NCBI RefSeq assembly: GCF_042651785.1
Contig: NZ_JBHSEC010000020.1
Span: forward strand, 62,001 to 126,000
Origin: Chungangia koreensis
Lineage (GTDB): Bacteria; Bacillota; Bacilli; Bacillales_A; Planococcaceae
Reading direction: 5' to 3'
Length of the DNA stretch: 64,000 bases
How positions within the stretch are numbered: the first letter of the stretch is position 1; the number at the start of each line of letters is the position of its first letter. The translations under genes were made by a program, and so were the position numbers. This document shows, in pieces, positions 1-8,200 of the stretch. The notes below the pieces were generated by a model. The model searched no databases and was not told the origin of the DNA. It was given only the letters and a program-made list of their open reading frames with translations.

Positions 1-147
1 GTCGTCGCCGACTTGCGGCAGCTCAACAAATACGATATCACCTAGTTCGGATTGTGCAAATTCTGTAATGCCGATACGTACTTTGCCGTCTTCAAGTTTT
101 ACCCATTCGTGTTCTTTTGAATATTTAAGTTCTTTTGGCAAGCTCAT
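1..147 (-). CDS. gcvH: Glycine cleavage system H protein, N-terminal part
   Basis: The first 49 codons of GcvH are visible; the gene runs off the left edge. The start MSLPKELKYSKEHEW and the following ITEFAQSELGDIVFVELP are characteristic of the lipoyl carrier protein that shuttles the aminomethyl group between the P, T and L proteins of the glycine cleavage system. The lipoylated lysine lies beyond the window. A GGAGGGG ribosome binding site precedes the ATG by a few bases. Its position next to a YusI-like gene and fadE matches the B. subtilis yusH-yusI-yusJ order. Confidence 0.95.
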   Translation of the reverse strand, partial: MSLPKELKYSKEHEWVKLEDGKVRIGITEFAQSELGDIVFVELPQVGDD

Positions 148-217
148 TTGGACCCCTCCAGCATTTAAATACATTCAGCATAAGTGTTACATAATTTCAC
201 TTGAAATACAAGATGAT

Positions 218-577
218 TTAACGACTCCACGCCTCTTCAAATTCATTTTCTTTAAAGCCGACAGTGACCTTTTTTCCATCTGAAACAATCGGCCGTTTAA
301 TCAGCATTCCATCTGACGCAAGTAATTGAATTTGTTCTTCATCAGACATTGTTGGTAGCTTGTCCTTTAGATTTAACTCTTTGTATTTGAGACCGCTTGT
401 ATTGAAGAACTTTTTAAGGGGTAGTCCGCTGTTTTGGATATATTCCTTTAATTGTTCAGCAGACGGAGGGGTTTCCGCAATATTATTGTCGGTATAGTCG
501 ATCCCTTGTTCGTCCAGCCATTTCTTTGCTTTTCTGCACGTGCCGCATTTTGGATAACCATAGTATGTAAGTGTCAT
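218..577 (-). CDS. yusI: Spx/ArsC-family thioredoxin-fold protein (YusI-like)
   Basis: This 119-residue protein belongs to the arsenate reductase/Spx family. A CxxC pair (KCGTCRKAKKWL) lies at about residues 11-14, and the C-terminal part contains LIKRPIVSDG, the conserved RP substrate-site signature of ArsC-like proteins. The cellular role of YusI proteins is not established; they may be redox-active reductases rather than transcription regulators. It lies between gcvH and fadE as yusI does in B. subtilis, which supports orthology. Confidence 0.9.
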   Translation of the reverse strand: MTLTYYGYPKCGTCRKAKKWLDEQGIDYTDNNIAETPPSAEQLKEYIQNSGLPLKKFFNTSGLKYKELNLKDKLPTMSDEEQIQLLASDGMLIKRPIVSDGKKVTVGFKENEFEEAWSR

Positions 578-751
578 GGATTATCTCCTTTTTTCTTTTC
601 ATTGTATCAAAATGAATTGAACAAGTCCTTTCTTTGACAGGATGCTTCGGTTCAATAGGATAAAACAATGCATATCGACTAATCGATCGTAAAGTTTAAA
701 AAAGAATTATTATTACTGCAGAAGATATATCTGGAGCAATCTCTCCAGACG

Positions 752-843
752 GTCGCTTTCCGCGGGCTCGCGCCAAGCCTCCTCGCTGCGCTTGCGGGGT
801 CTTGGACTGTCTCGCTGTCCCGCAGGAGTCGCCGCCTTCCGCT
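752..843 (+). repeat. Intergenic GC-rich repeat, left copy
   Basis: This GC-rich stretch begins CGCTTTCCGCGGGCT and continues through GCCTCCTCG and GCGGGGTCTT to CGCAGGAGTC. It aligns with the reverse complement of the copy at about 905-1020. The same word order is common between genes in Bacillaceae and Planococcaceae (general recollection, not searched). An open frame over both copies on the minus strand has no ribosome binding site or protein-like character and is not called. Confidence 0.75.
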
Positions 844-904
844 TATTGCACATACTAAAATAGATAGTATTATGTGGATAAATTCATTCAAAATTGTATA
901 ACAA

Positions 905-1020
905 GCAGTTCTCTCCACGTAGACTCCTGTGGGAATAGCTTGAGCTGAAGACCCCGCAGGAACGTAGTGACGAGGAGGCTGAAGCCAAGCCCACGGAAAG
1001 CGAAGTGGCGAGAACTGCTG
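905..1020 (-). repeat. Intergenic GC-rich repeat, right copy (inverted)
   Basis: Read on the minus strand this copy gives CGCTTTCCGTGGGCTTGG, then CAGCCTCCTCG, GCGGGGTCTTCAGC and CACAGGAGTCTACG. It is an inverted partner of the copy at 752-843. The two enclose about 60 bp of AT-rich sequence and could fold into a long imperfect stem. The rest of the 578-1121 intergenic stretch holds only the terminator hairpin near 1084. Confidence 0.75.
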
Positions 1021-1083
1021 ATTAATAAAAAACGACTTATGCAAAGTCTGTTCGGTAGTATTGGGAGGTTTATTAAATAAATT

Positions 1084-1110
1084 GACCGGACCGCTTTAAG
1101 CGATCCGGTC
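1084..1110 (-). terminator. Hairpin after fadE
   Basis: GACCGGACCGC and GCGATCCGGTC pair around a short loop just after the fadE stop. The long T-run lies on the plus-strand side. On the minus strand the stem is followed only by a weak U-rich stretch, so it may work in both directions. Confidence 0.6.
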
Positions 1111-1121
1111 TCCTTTTTTTA

Positions 1122-2906
1122 TCAAACTACATATTTTTCCGCATCGATCAATTTGACCGAAGCCTCACGCTTCAATTTGATCAAGTTCTTCGGATTGTAA
1201 CGGGTCAGCTTACGAAGCGCGGAAAGCATCATACGTAGGTCGTCTCCTTCGACAGAAGCGATCAATGTTTCCTTTGCATCTCTCTCGATTTGCTCCATAG
1301 CCTCTTGACAGAAGATCTCTGTATAGAGGATCTTCTGTGCTGCCTTTTCCTCTCCGTCACGTGCGATTGCTTTTTCCGTACGTAATAATGCGGATTCCAT
1401 GGCGAACAAGTTATTTGCAATGTCCGCGATGTTCACTAACACTTCCTGTTCCGCTTCCAATTTTGTACCGAAACGTGTTGCGGCCATACCAGCTGCCAAC
1501 AAACCGATTTTCTTCGCGTTCTTCACTAAATATTTCTCTTGTGCCAATGGTGCGTCTTCAATTTCCTCCGGCATCATCATAAGCAATTCTTCTTGTAATC
1601 CTTGCGCTTTTTGCAATAAAGGAAGCTCGCCTTTCATTGCTTTACGTAGGAATGTTCCTGGTACTAATAGTCGGTTGATTTCATTTGTCCCTTCAAAGAT
1701 CCGGTTGATCCGGGAATCACGGTAAATCCGCTCTACTTCATATTCCTGCATGAAACCGTACCCGCCATGCAATTGCACTGCTTCGTCCGCAATATAGTCG
1801 AGCACTTCCGTACCGAACACTTTGTTGATGGAACATTCGATTGCATATTCAGCGATTGATGCCGCAATCGCTTTTCCGTCCTTCTGCTCTTCTGCACTTA
1901 ACTGGCTCATACGGTCTTCGAAGTAACCAACCGTCCGGTACATCATGCTTTCTGCTGCATACAAGCGTGACGCCATGGTCGCTAATTTATCTTTCGTCAA
2001 GTTGAAGGAAGAGATTGGTGTCTTGAACTGCTGGCGTTGGTTTGTATACGCAATCGCCAGTTCGAGTGCTCGTTTGGAACCTCCAACTGTACCTACTCCC
2101 AGCTTATAACGGCCAATGTTCAAGATATTGAAGGCGATAACATGACCACGGCCAGCCTCACCTAATAGGTTTTCAACCGGAACTTTTGCATCTTCTAAGA
2201 TCAACGTACGAGTGGAAGACGATTTGATTCCCATTTTCTTTTCTTCAGGCCCGACGGATACTCCGTCAAATGCACGCTCAACGATGAAAGCGGAGAATTG
2301 TTCGCCGTCAATCTTCGCATACACGACAAATACATCAGCAAAGCCAGCATTCGTAATCCATTGTTTTTCACCATTCAACACGTAATGTGTTCCTTCTGCA
2401 TTCAACTTGGCAGTTGTCTTAGCTCCCAATGCATCCGATCCGGAACCAGGCTCTGTCAAAGCGTAAGCCGCAATCAATTCGCCTGTTGCAAGTTTAGGCA
2501 AATACTTTTGCTTCTGCTCTTCATTCCCGAATAATACAATCGGCAAGGAACCGATTCCAACGTGTGCACCATGAGTAATGGAGAATCCGCCGGCACGTGA
2601 CATTTTTTCAGCAATCAAAGCTGATGCAATTTTGTCGAGACCCAGTCCGTCATACTCTTCAGGTACGTCAGCACCTAAAAGTCCAAGCTCTCCAGCAGAT
2701 TTTAATAGTTTTACAGAGTGTTCGAATTCATGATTCTCCAGTTTCTCTACGAGCGGCAATACCTCGTTTGTTACATATTCCTCTGTTGTTTTGGCAATCA
2801 TCTTTTGCTCATCTGTGAAATCTTCTGGTGTAAACACACGGTTTACATCCACATCCTCGATCAAGAAGCTTCCACCTTTAATCATCCCTTGTGTTGAAGT
2901 TGACAT
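1122..2906 (-). CDS. fadE: Acyl-CoA dehydrogenase FadE
   Basis: The product catalyses the first, FAD-dependent step of fatty-acid beta-oxidation. The acyl-CoA dehydrogenase core covers about residues 30-410, with TEPGSGSDA, the WITNAG flavin-site segment and FEGTNEINR carrying the presumed catalytic Glu. A C-terminal helical extension takes it to about 594 residues, the usual length of YusJ-type enzymes and longer than ordinary ones (about 380). A more upstream ATG at 2915 abuts the AAAGGAGG site, so the ATG at 2906, with a 9-base spacing, is preferred. It is the last gene of fadN-fadA-fadE. Confidence 0.93.
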   Translation of the reverse strand: MSTSTQGMIKGGSFLIEDVDVNRVFTPEDFTDEQKMIAKTTEEYVTNEVLPLVEKLENHEFEHSVKLLKSAGELGLLGADVPEEYDGLGLDKIASALIAEKMSRAGGFSITHGAHVGIGSLPIVLFGNEEQKQKYLPKLATGELIAAYALTEPGSGSDALGAKTTAKLNAEGTHYVLNGEKQWITNAGFADVFVVYAKIDGEQFSAFIVERAFDGVSVGPEEKKMGIKSSSTRTLILEDAKVPVENLLGEAGRGHVIAFNILNIGRYKLGVGTVGGSKRALELAIAYTNQRQQFKTPISSFNLTKDKLATMASRLYAAESMMYRTVGYFEDRMSQLSAEEQKDGKAIAASIAEYAIECSINKVFGTEVLDYIADEAVQLHGGYGFMQEYEVERIYRDSRINRIFEGTNEINRLLVPGTFLRKAMKGELPLLQKAQGLQEELLMMMPEEIEDAPLAQEKYLVKNAKKIGLLAAGMAATRFGTKLEAEQEVLVNIADIANNLFAMESALLRTEKAIARDGEEKAAQKILYTEIFCQEAMEQIERDAKETLIASVEGDDLRMMLSALRKLTRYNPKNLIKLKREASVKLIDAEKYVV

Positions 2907-2927
2907 ATCTTTCATCCTCCTTTTGTT

Positions 2928-4103
2928 TTAGAGCAATTCAAAGACGCCTGCTGCGCCCATACCGCCGCCGATACACATGGTGACTACCCCGAATTGTTTA
3001 CCTTGGCGTTTGAGTTCCGTCATTAATTTCAATGTCAATATGGTTCCTGTCGCTCCGAGTGGATGCCCCAATGCGATTGCTCCACCATTCACGTTAACCC
3101 GATCCATGTCGATTCCTAAATGGCGGACGACTTGAATCGATTGCGAAGCAAACGCTTCATTCAACTCCCAAAGATCGATATCCTCGACCGATAAACCGGC
3201 AAGCTTCAACGCTTTCGGCACCGCTTCAATCGGGCCGATTCCCATTACTTCAGGAGGAACACCACCGACTGCAAATGAACGGAATTTTGCAATTGGCTTC
3301 AACCCCTCTGCCATCGCTTTTTCCCGATCCATTAATAGCACTGCTCCTGCACCATCAGAAGTTTGGGAAGCGTTCCCTGCTGTCACACTCCCTTTCGCCG
3401 CAAAAGCAGGTCGCAGTTTCGCTAACGTTTCCATACTTGTTCCTGGTCGTACCCCTTCATCTGTATCAAAGATAAACGTTTTTTCTACCAATTTATTATT
3501 TTCATCAACCGTTCTTTTCGTTACTTCCACCGGAACGATATCATCCTTAAATACACCATTCGCAATGGCTTTGGCTGCCAACTCATGCGAACGTACGGCA
3601 AATGCATCTTGGTCTTCCCGGCTGACTCCGTACTTATTGGCCACTTGTTCCGCGGTATGCCCCATGCTCATGTAATACTGTGGTGCCGTCTCAGCAAGCT
3701 TCGAATTTGGGCGAATCGTGTTCCCCATCATCGGTACCATACTCATTGACTCCACTCCGCCACTTAGAACCGTATCGGAGCTTCCGAGCATAATACGTTC
3801 CGCTCCGTATGCAATTGATTGCAACCCGGATGAACAGAAACGGTTAATGGTAATCGCCGGGGTCGTATCCGGCAAACCGGCCAATGCTCCGATATTGCGA
3901 GCTACGTTCATACCCTGCTCTGCTTCAGGCATCGCACATCCCAAGATTAAATCATCAATCGGACCATCATAATTCCCAGCACGCTTCAATGTTTCCCTCA
4001 CGGTCAAAGCTGCAAAATCATCTGGTCGTACTGTAGCAAGTGACCCCTTCTTCGCCTTACCGACCGGTGTACGAGCACCGGCTACAATTACTGCTTCACG
4101 CAT
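2928..4103 (-). CDS. fadA: Acetyl-CoA acyltransferase (3-ketoacyl-CoA thiolase) FadA
   Basis: This thiolase cleaves 3-ketoacyl-CoA to acetyl-CoA and a shortened acyl-CoA, the last step of beta-oxidation. The acyl-accepting Cys sits in NRFCSSGLQS. The C-terminal signatures NGGAIALGHPLGATG and MCIGGGMGAA hold the catalytic His and Cys. The frame extends upstream to a TTG at 4130, but AAAGGAGG is positioned for the ATG at 4103, giving a 391-residue protein starting MREAVIVAGARTPVG. It lies directly after fadN and about 20 bp before fadE, so all three are likely one transcript. Confidence 0.95.
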   Translation of the reverse strand: MREAVIVAGARTPVGKAKKGSLATVRPDDFAALTVRETLKRAGNYDGPIDDLILGCAMPEAEQGMNVARNIGALAGLPDTTPAITINRFCSSGLQSIAYGAERIMLGSSDTVLSGGVESMSMVPMMGNTIRPNSKLAETAPQYYMSMGHTAEQVANKYGVSREDQDAFAVRSHELAAKAIANGVFKDDIVPVEVTKRTVDENNKLVEKTFIFDTDEGVRPGTSMETLAKLRPAFAAKGSVTAGNASQTSDGAGAVLLMDREKAMAEGLKPIAKFRSFAVGGVPPEVMGIGPIEAVPKALKLAGLSVEDIDLWELNEAFASQSIQVVRHLGIDMDRVNVNGGAIALGHPLGATGTILTLKLMTELKRQGKQFGVVTMCIGGGMGAAGVFELL

Positions 4104-4130
4104 CTCTTTTCCTCCTTTGCCGTGCACCAA

Positions 4131-6515
4131 TTAGTTGCGCAATGGCTTCCCTTTCATGAGCATATACTGCATTCTTTGCTGTGATTTCGGCTCCGCTACT
4201 AAGCTCAGGAATGCTTCACGCTCCAAGTCGAGTAAATATTGTTCATCCACTGCAGTTCCATATGGCACCTTGCCGCCTGATAGTACATATGCTAACTTTT
4301 TCGCAATCTTCAAATCGTGTTCGCTAATATACCCGGAGAGGAACATCCCTTCCGCCGCTAACAGAAGCGTTGCATATCCTGACTCTCCAGTGACTGGAAC
4401 CTTTTCACGTTTTGGCGGTTGATAGCCACCTTCATATAACCGAAGCGCAGCTTGTTTTGCATCGTAGAGCAAGTGGTCGCTATTGACACTTACAGCATCT
4501 GCAAAGTTCAAGAAATTGTTTTCACGCGCTTCTTCAGCAGAAGTTGAAACCTTTGCCATCGCGATTGTTTCAAACACTTTATTCGCCACGAACTGATAAT
4601 CGACTTGCACTCCGTGCGGTAGACCTTTTAAGTGCTTCATATAAAGCTCTTTGTTTCCGCCTCCGCCAGGAATCAGGCCGACGCCAGCTTCCACGAGACC
4701 CATATACGTTTCCATCGATGCTTGAATGTGAGCAGCCGGCAAGCACACTTCTGCGCCTCCGCCTAAAGCCATTCCGAATGGAGCAGCCACAACAGGCTTG
4801 CGGCTATATTTGATTTTCATCATGGCATTTTGGAATGCTTTGATCGTATAGTCAAGTTCAAAAATATTGTCATCTTGCGCTTCCATAAGAATCATTCCTA
4901 AATTCGCGCCGACACAGAAGTTACGTCCCTGATTCCCGATGACCAATCCTTTATAATTCTTTTCCACTTCTTCAACAGCGAAGTTGATCATTTGAATGAT
5001 ATCAAGACCGATCGCATTCGATTTGGAATGGAACTCAAGTAGAGCCACGCCATCCCCCAAGTCAACTAAACTTGCGCCAGAATTCTTCTTGATGACACCG
5101 TGCTTTTTCTTCCAGCGTTTCAAGTCAATCACTTTTTCATTAACCGAAACCGGCTTGTAGTCTTCTCCGTCAAAGAAATACACGTCTCCGTCTACTTCTT
5201 TATAGAAAGACTCATAGCCTTTGGCCAATAAAGACTCAACAAAAGCAGGAATTTCAGCGCCTTCCGCTTTCATCCGTTCAACCGATTCTTTTACACCGAT
5301 TGCATCCCATACTTCAAATGGTCCCTGTTCCCAGCCGAATCCCCATTTCATCGCACGGTCAATTTCCACAATCGAGTCAGCAATTACACCGTTTAACTGA
5401 GCAGAGTAACGCAATGTCGGTGAAAGTATGCTCCAGAGCAGTTCACCTGTCCGGTCTTTCGCATGAACAAGCGACTTCACTTTCGCAGCCAAGCCCTTTT
5501 GCTGCTTAGCCATTTCAATGGAAGGCGTCTTCAACTTTTTCACTGGCTCGTATTCAAATGTTTCAAGGTTCAATTCTAAAATATCCTTGTCTTTCTTTTG
5601 GAAGAAACCTTGGCCGGACTTTGAACCTAACCAGCCGTTTTCAATCATCTTCCGTAAATAATCCGGCACGTCAAAGATTTCACGTTCTTCTCCTTCAGTT
5701 TGGTCGTAGACGTTCTTCGCGACATGTGCGAATGTGTCCAACCCAACAACATCTAAAGTACGGAAAGTAGCAGATTTCGGGCGGCCGATCAGTGGACCAG
5801 TAACCGAATCTACTTCCCCGACGGAATAACCGCGTGTGGTCATTTCGCGTAAAGTGACCAACAGTCCATATGTACCAATCCGGTTAGCGATAAAGTTCGG
5901 AGTATCTTTCGCCAGGACAACACCTTTTCCTAAGCGGTCCTCACCGAAAGTCACCATGAAATCTACCACTTCAGGTAGTGTAGAGGAAGCTGGAATAACC
6001 TCCAATAGCTTTAAGTAACGAGGCGGATTAAAGAAGTGCGTGCCCAGGAAGTGTTTCCTGAAATCTTCCGAACGACCTTCAGCCATTGCTTCGATACTGA
6101 TACCGGAAGTATTTGAGCTGATAATCGTACCCTCTTTACGAACAAAGTCCAACTTGGAGAACAATTCTTTTTTCACATTTAATCTTTCAACAACGACTTC
6201 AATGATCCAGTCGACATCCTTCAATTTTTCTAAATCATCTTCTAAATTACCGGTGGTAATCAGTGATAGATTACTTTTCGAAGTCAAAGGAGCAGGCTTT
6301 TGTTTTAAAAGTTTTTGCAGCGCCCCTTCTGCAAAACGGTTCCTTACTGATTTGTCAGACAGTGTAAGGCCTTTCTTCTCTTCATCTGCTGTCAATTCCC
6401 TCGGTACAATGTCCAAAAGAACTACCGGGATACCGATATTCGCTAAGTGGGCAGCAATCCCAGAACCCATTACGCCCGATCCCAATACAGCCGCTTTATT
6501 GATTTGATATGACAA
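4131..6515 (-). CDS. fadN: 3-hydroxyacyl-CoA dehydrogenase/enoyl-CoA hydratase FadN
   Basis: This two-domain enzyme performs the hydration and NAD-dependent oxidation steps of beta-oxidation. The N-terminal Rossmann fold has AAVLGSGVMGSGIAAHLA, followed by the 3HCDH C-terminal domain with SNTSG and NFIANRIG. A crotonase domain with MALGGGAEV and GLIPGGGG comes next. The frame runs up to an ATG at 6554, but that ATG lies inside the FadR operator. A TTG at 6515 has an AAGGGG site 8 bases upstream and gives MSYQINKAAVLGSG, matching the usual start of the family, so it is preferred (about 794 residues). Confidence 0.93.
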   Translation of the reverse strand: MSYQINKAAVLGSGVMGSGIAAHLANIGIPVVLLDIVPRELTADEEKKGLTLSDKSVRNRFAEGALQKLLKQKPAPLTSKSNLSLITTGNLEDDLEKLKDVDWIIEVVVERLNVKKELFSKLDFVRKEGTIISSNTSGISIEAMAEGRSEDFRKHFLGTHFFNPPRYLKLLEVIPASSTLPEVVDFMVTFGEDRLGKGVVLAKDTPNFIANRIGTYGLLVTLREMTTRGYSVGEVDSVTGPLIGRPKSATFRTLDVVGLDTFAHVAKNVYDQTEGEEREIFDVPDYLRKMIENGWLGSKSGQGFFQKKDKDILELNLETFEYEPVKKLKTPSIEMAKQQKGLAAKVKSLVHAKDRTGELLWSILSPTLRYSAQLNGVIADSIVEIDRAMKWGFGWEQGPFEVWDAIGVKESVERMKAEGAEIPAFVESLLAKGYESFYKEVDGDVYFFDGEDYKPVSVNEKVIDLKRWKKKHGVIKKNSGASLVDLGDGVALLEFHSKSNAIGLDIIQMINFAVEEVEKNYKGLVIGNQGRNFCVGANLGMILMEAQDDNIFELDYTIKAFQNAMMKIKYSRKPVVAAPFGMALGGGAEVCLPAAHIQASMETYMGLVEAGVGLIPGGGGNKELYMKHLKGLPHGVQVDYQFVANKVFETIAMAKVSTSAEEARENNFLNFADAVSVNSDHLLYDAKQAALRLYEGGYQPPKREKVPVTGESGYATLLLAAEGMFLSGYISEHDLKIAKKLAYVLSGGKVPYGTAVDEQYLLDLEREAFLSLVAEPKSQQRMQYMLMKGKPLRN

Positions 6516-6535
6516 ATGAAACGCCCCTTCCCCAT

Positions 6536-6553
6536 TGAATGAATACTCATTCA
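6536..6553. promoter_or_regulatory. FadR operator upstream of fadN
   Basis: TGAATGAATACTCATTCA has perfect 7-bp inverted arms (TGAATGA/TCATTCA) around 4 bases. It matches the B. subtilis FadR (YsiA) operator type, from which long-chain acyl-CoA releases the repressor. It lies between the likely promoter and the proposed TTG start of fadN. Confidence 0.9.
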
Positions 6554-6569
6554 TTTTTTAGATAAAAAA

Positions 6570-6584
6570 ATAAAACGCTTTCTT
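6570..6584 (-). promoter_or_regulatory. Candidate cre (CcpA) site
   Basis: On the minus strand AAGAAAGCGTTTTAT fits the cre consensus WTGAAARCGYTTWNN at all but the second position. It sits just upstream of the FadR box in the fadN leader. CcpA control of FadR-regulon genes is known in B. subtilis, which makes the site plausible. Confidence 0.6.
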
Positions 6585-6607
6585 TTCATTTAGTTTATTC
6601 CAAAATA

Positions 6608-6645
6608 GTTATTTTCGCAATATTTAATGAACGAAAATGAATAAG
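6608..6645 (-). promoter_or_regulatory. Possible sigma-A promoter of fadN-fadA-fadE
   Basis: On the minus strand a TTGCGA hexamer is followed after 17 bases by TAAACT, upstream of the cre-like and FadR sites. Both hexamers are imperfect, and the call rests partly on this arrangement. Confidence 0.35.
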
Positions 6646-6700
6646 ATTTTTCCATTCAAGCATACTAACCCCGACAAAATACAAAAAAGGAGACCATCTT

Positions 6701-6973
6701 ATGGGTTTATTTTCACAGGACTATACTTCCAATACTCGTGAACCGATTCTATTTCCGGAACCACCTAAGGCACTTTCGACGAAAGATCTTTCTTTTCTGA
6801 CTGATATGCTTGACTGGAATCTATTAGCTGCAAAAAAAATGCGTGCCATGTCCAAACAATGCAAGATGCCTGACTTGAAAAAGGAATTTGAAGCTGCCGA
6901 GCAAATGCATGCTAAACACTATGATAAGTTGTTGCAATTCATGAAGGACAATGCTGGAGGTGCACAATCATAA
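6701..6973 (+). CDS. Spore coat protein, CotF/YusN-like (first of pair)
   Basis: This 90-residue protein begins after AAAGGAG. Its C-terminal half resembles the helical ferritin-like fold of CotF-family spore coat proteins (LSFLTDMLDWNLLAAKKM, QMHAKHYDKLLQFM). In B. subtilis a coat-like gene, yusN, lies near the fad operon, supporting the assignment. The stop overlaps the start of the next gene by one base (TAATG), so the two are translationally coupled. It is divergent from fadN. Expression late in sporulation is expected from the family and was not read from the promoter. Confidence 0.7.
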   Translation: MGLFSQDYTSNTREPILFPEPPKALSTKDLSFLTDMLDWNLLAAKKMRAMSKQCKMPDLKKEFEAAEQMHAKHYDKLLQFMKDNAGGAQS

Positions 6974-7287
6974 TGGAATCTTCGACTATCAAAAACCCGA
7001 CCGCACAAGTACCCGATACTCCTGAAATGAATGATCGTGACCTCATTACAGATGCACTTTCAACCGAAAAACATTTAGCCAATTCATATGTTACTGCGTT
7101 GCACGAGGCGAGTCACGATGCTTTTTATCAATCGATTTTAGGAATCTTTGAAGATACATCGAAACAGCAACGAAATTTCTACGACTTAATGTTCCAACAT
7201 GGTTGGTATTCCATTACTCCGGCACAATCAGCGGAAATTAAGCAAGCGGAGCAACAATTTACGACTTCAAAACAACAGTTGCAATAG
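6973..7287 (+). CDS. Spore coat protein, CotF-like (second of pair)
   Basis: This 104-residue protein has a CotF-type core: MNDRDLITDALSTEKHLANSY, then helices ending FYDLMFQHGWY. It would be a spore-coat component and is probably a paralogue or partner of the preceding product, with which it shares overlapping stop and start codons. The short disordered N-terminus and Gln-rich tail are common in coat proteins. No catalytic motif is visible. Confidence 0.75.
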   Translation: MESSTIKNPTAQVPDTPEMNDRDLITDALSTEKHLANSYVTALHEASHDAFYQSILGIFEDTSKQQRNFYDLMFQHGWYSITPAQSAEIKQAEQQFTTSKQQLQ

Positions 7288-7352
7288 CAAGCAAATATCT
7301 TTCTGCACGTACGGTTTCCGTGTACACTATTCCTAAAAGGAGGGAATAGTTC

Positions 7353-7673
7353 ATGAAACCAATTACAACTGCAGACCAATTTAAAGAAGTTATAAACAGC
7401 AAAGAACCTGTCCTCGTTAAATTTGAGGCTGGATGGTGCCCGGACTGCCGACGGATGGATATGTTCATCGATCCGATTGAGCAAGAGTACACCCAATACA
7501 CTTGGTACGAAATTAATCGCGACAACTTCCCTGAGATTGCTGAAGAGCAACAAGTGATGGGGATTCCAAGTCTTCTTATTTTCAAGGAAGGCGAAAAGCT
7601 TGCACACTTACACAGTGCCAATGCCAAATCGCCAGAACAAGTGACCGACTTTTTACAAAGTCAAAACGTGTAG
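7353..7673 (+). CDS. Thioredoxin-family protein
   Basis: A 106-residue thioredoxin fold with the active site WCPDC at about residues 29-33 and the cis-Pro segment MGIPSLLIF at about 70. It resembles the small cytoplasmic YtpP/YusE-type thioredoxin-like proteins of Bacillus. The partner is unknown. The gene has a strong GGAGG site and ends at a clear terminator. Confidence 0.85.
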   Translation: MKPITTADQFKEVINSKEPVLVKFEAGWCPDCRRMDMFIDPIEQEYTQYTWYEINRDNFPEIAEEQQVMGIPSLLIFKEGEKLAHLHSANAKSPEQVTDFLQSQNV

Positions 7674-7696
7674 TAAAACAATATTACAATAGAAGT

Positions 7697-7735
7697 GGCC
7701 ATCAATTTATTTGATAAATTGATGGCCCTTTTTAT
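7697..7735 (+). terminator. Terminator after thioredoxin-like gene
   Basis: A 14-bp perfect stem (GGCCATCAATTTAT) with a 3-base loop is followed by a T-run. Confidence 0.95.
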
Positions 7736-7896
7736 TGTCTCAAAAATTTGAGGTATAGTAAAAATTCACGGAAACTTGGGCATTCTCATGATTGAAACAT
7801 TAAAGTCTTGAATTAAAGACTTACATTTCTATTGATTCTATAGAACTATTACATAATGTTATGATTAACTACATATACACGAAAGTAGGTTTTGAA

Positions 7897-8157
7897 ATGA
7901 CTGAATATGTTCGCGGGGAATTAAGAGTCATGAATCAAGTCTTCTTGGCTTTTTTTTTAATTGCAAACTTTGCATTTTCCCTCTATTTAAGTAACAATGA
8001 TTTCCCTTGGTTTGCTTTAGTGGGAGCACCTGTTGGCTTAGCTATAATTGTATATTGTTGGTCCGAAACTAAATATATGTTCTTCAACACTGCTTTGTTA
8101 GTTTCTACCCTGGTTTACACGGTTGTATACAATTGGGGTTCGATTTTTAGTGCTTAG
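7897..8157 (+). CDS. Small three-helix membrane protein, unknown function
   Basis: This product of about 86 residues has three hydrophobic segments (about 15-35, 42-60 and 65-82) and no recognised motif. The frame opens at 7861, but the ATG at 7897 has an AAAGTAGG-like site upstream and gives MTEYVRGELRVMNQ, so it is preferred. It is followed by a strong terminator shared with the convergent acetyltransferase gene. No function can be inferred. Confidence 0.6.
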   Translation: MTEYVRGELRVMNQVFLAFFLIANFAFSLYLSNNDFPWFALVGAPVGLAIIVYCWSETKYMFFNTALLVSTLVYTVVYNWGSIFSA

Positions 8158-8168
8158 TGTCATACTTA

Positions 8169-8200
8169 ATAAGACCAGCCATGTGGGCTGGTCTTATTTT
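8169..8200. terminator. Bidirectional terminator
   Basis: AAGACCAGCC pairs with GGGCTGGTCTT around a short loop, with A-rich and T-rich flanks. It lies between two convergent genes. Confidence 0.9.

Noticed and set aside
679..1044. 121-codon frame on the minus strand
   Set aside because: It runs through the inverted repeat pair, lacks a ribosome binding site and has low protein character.
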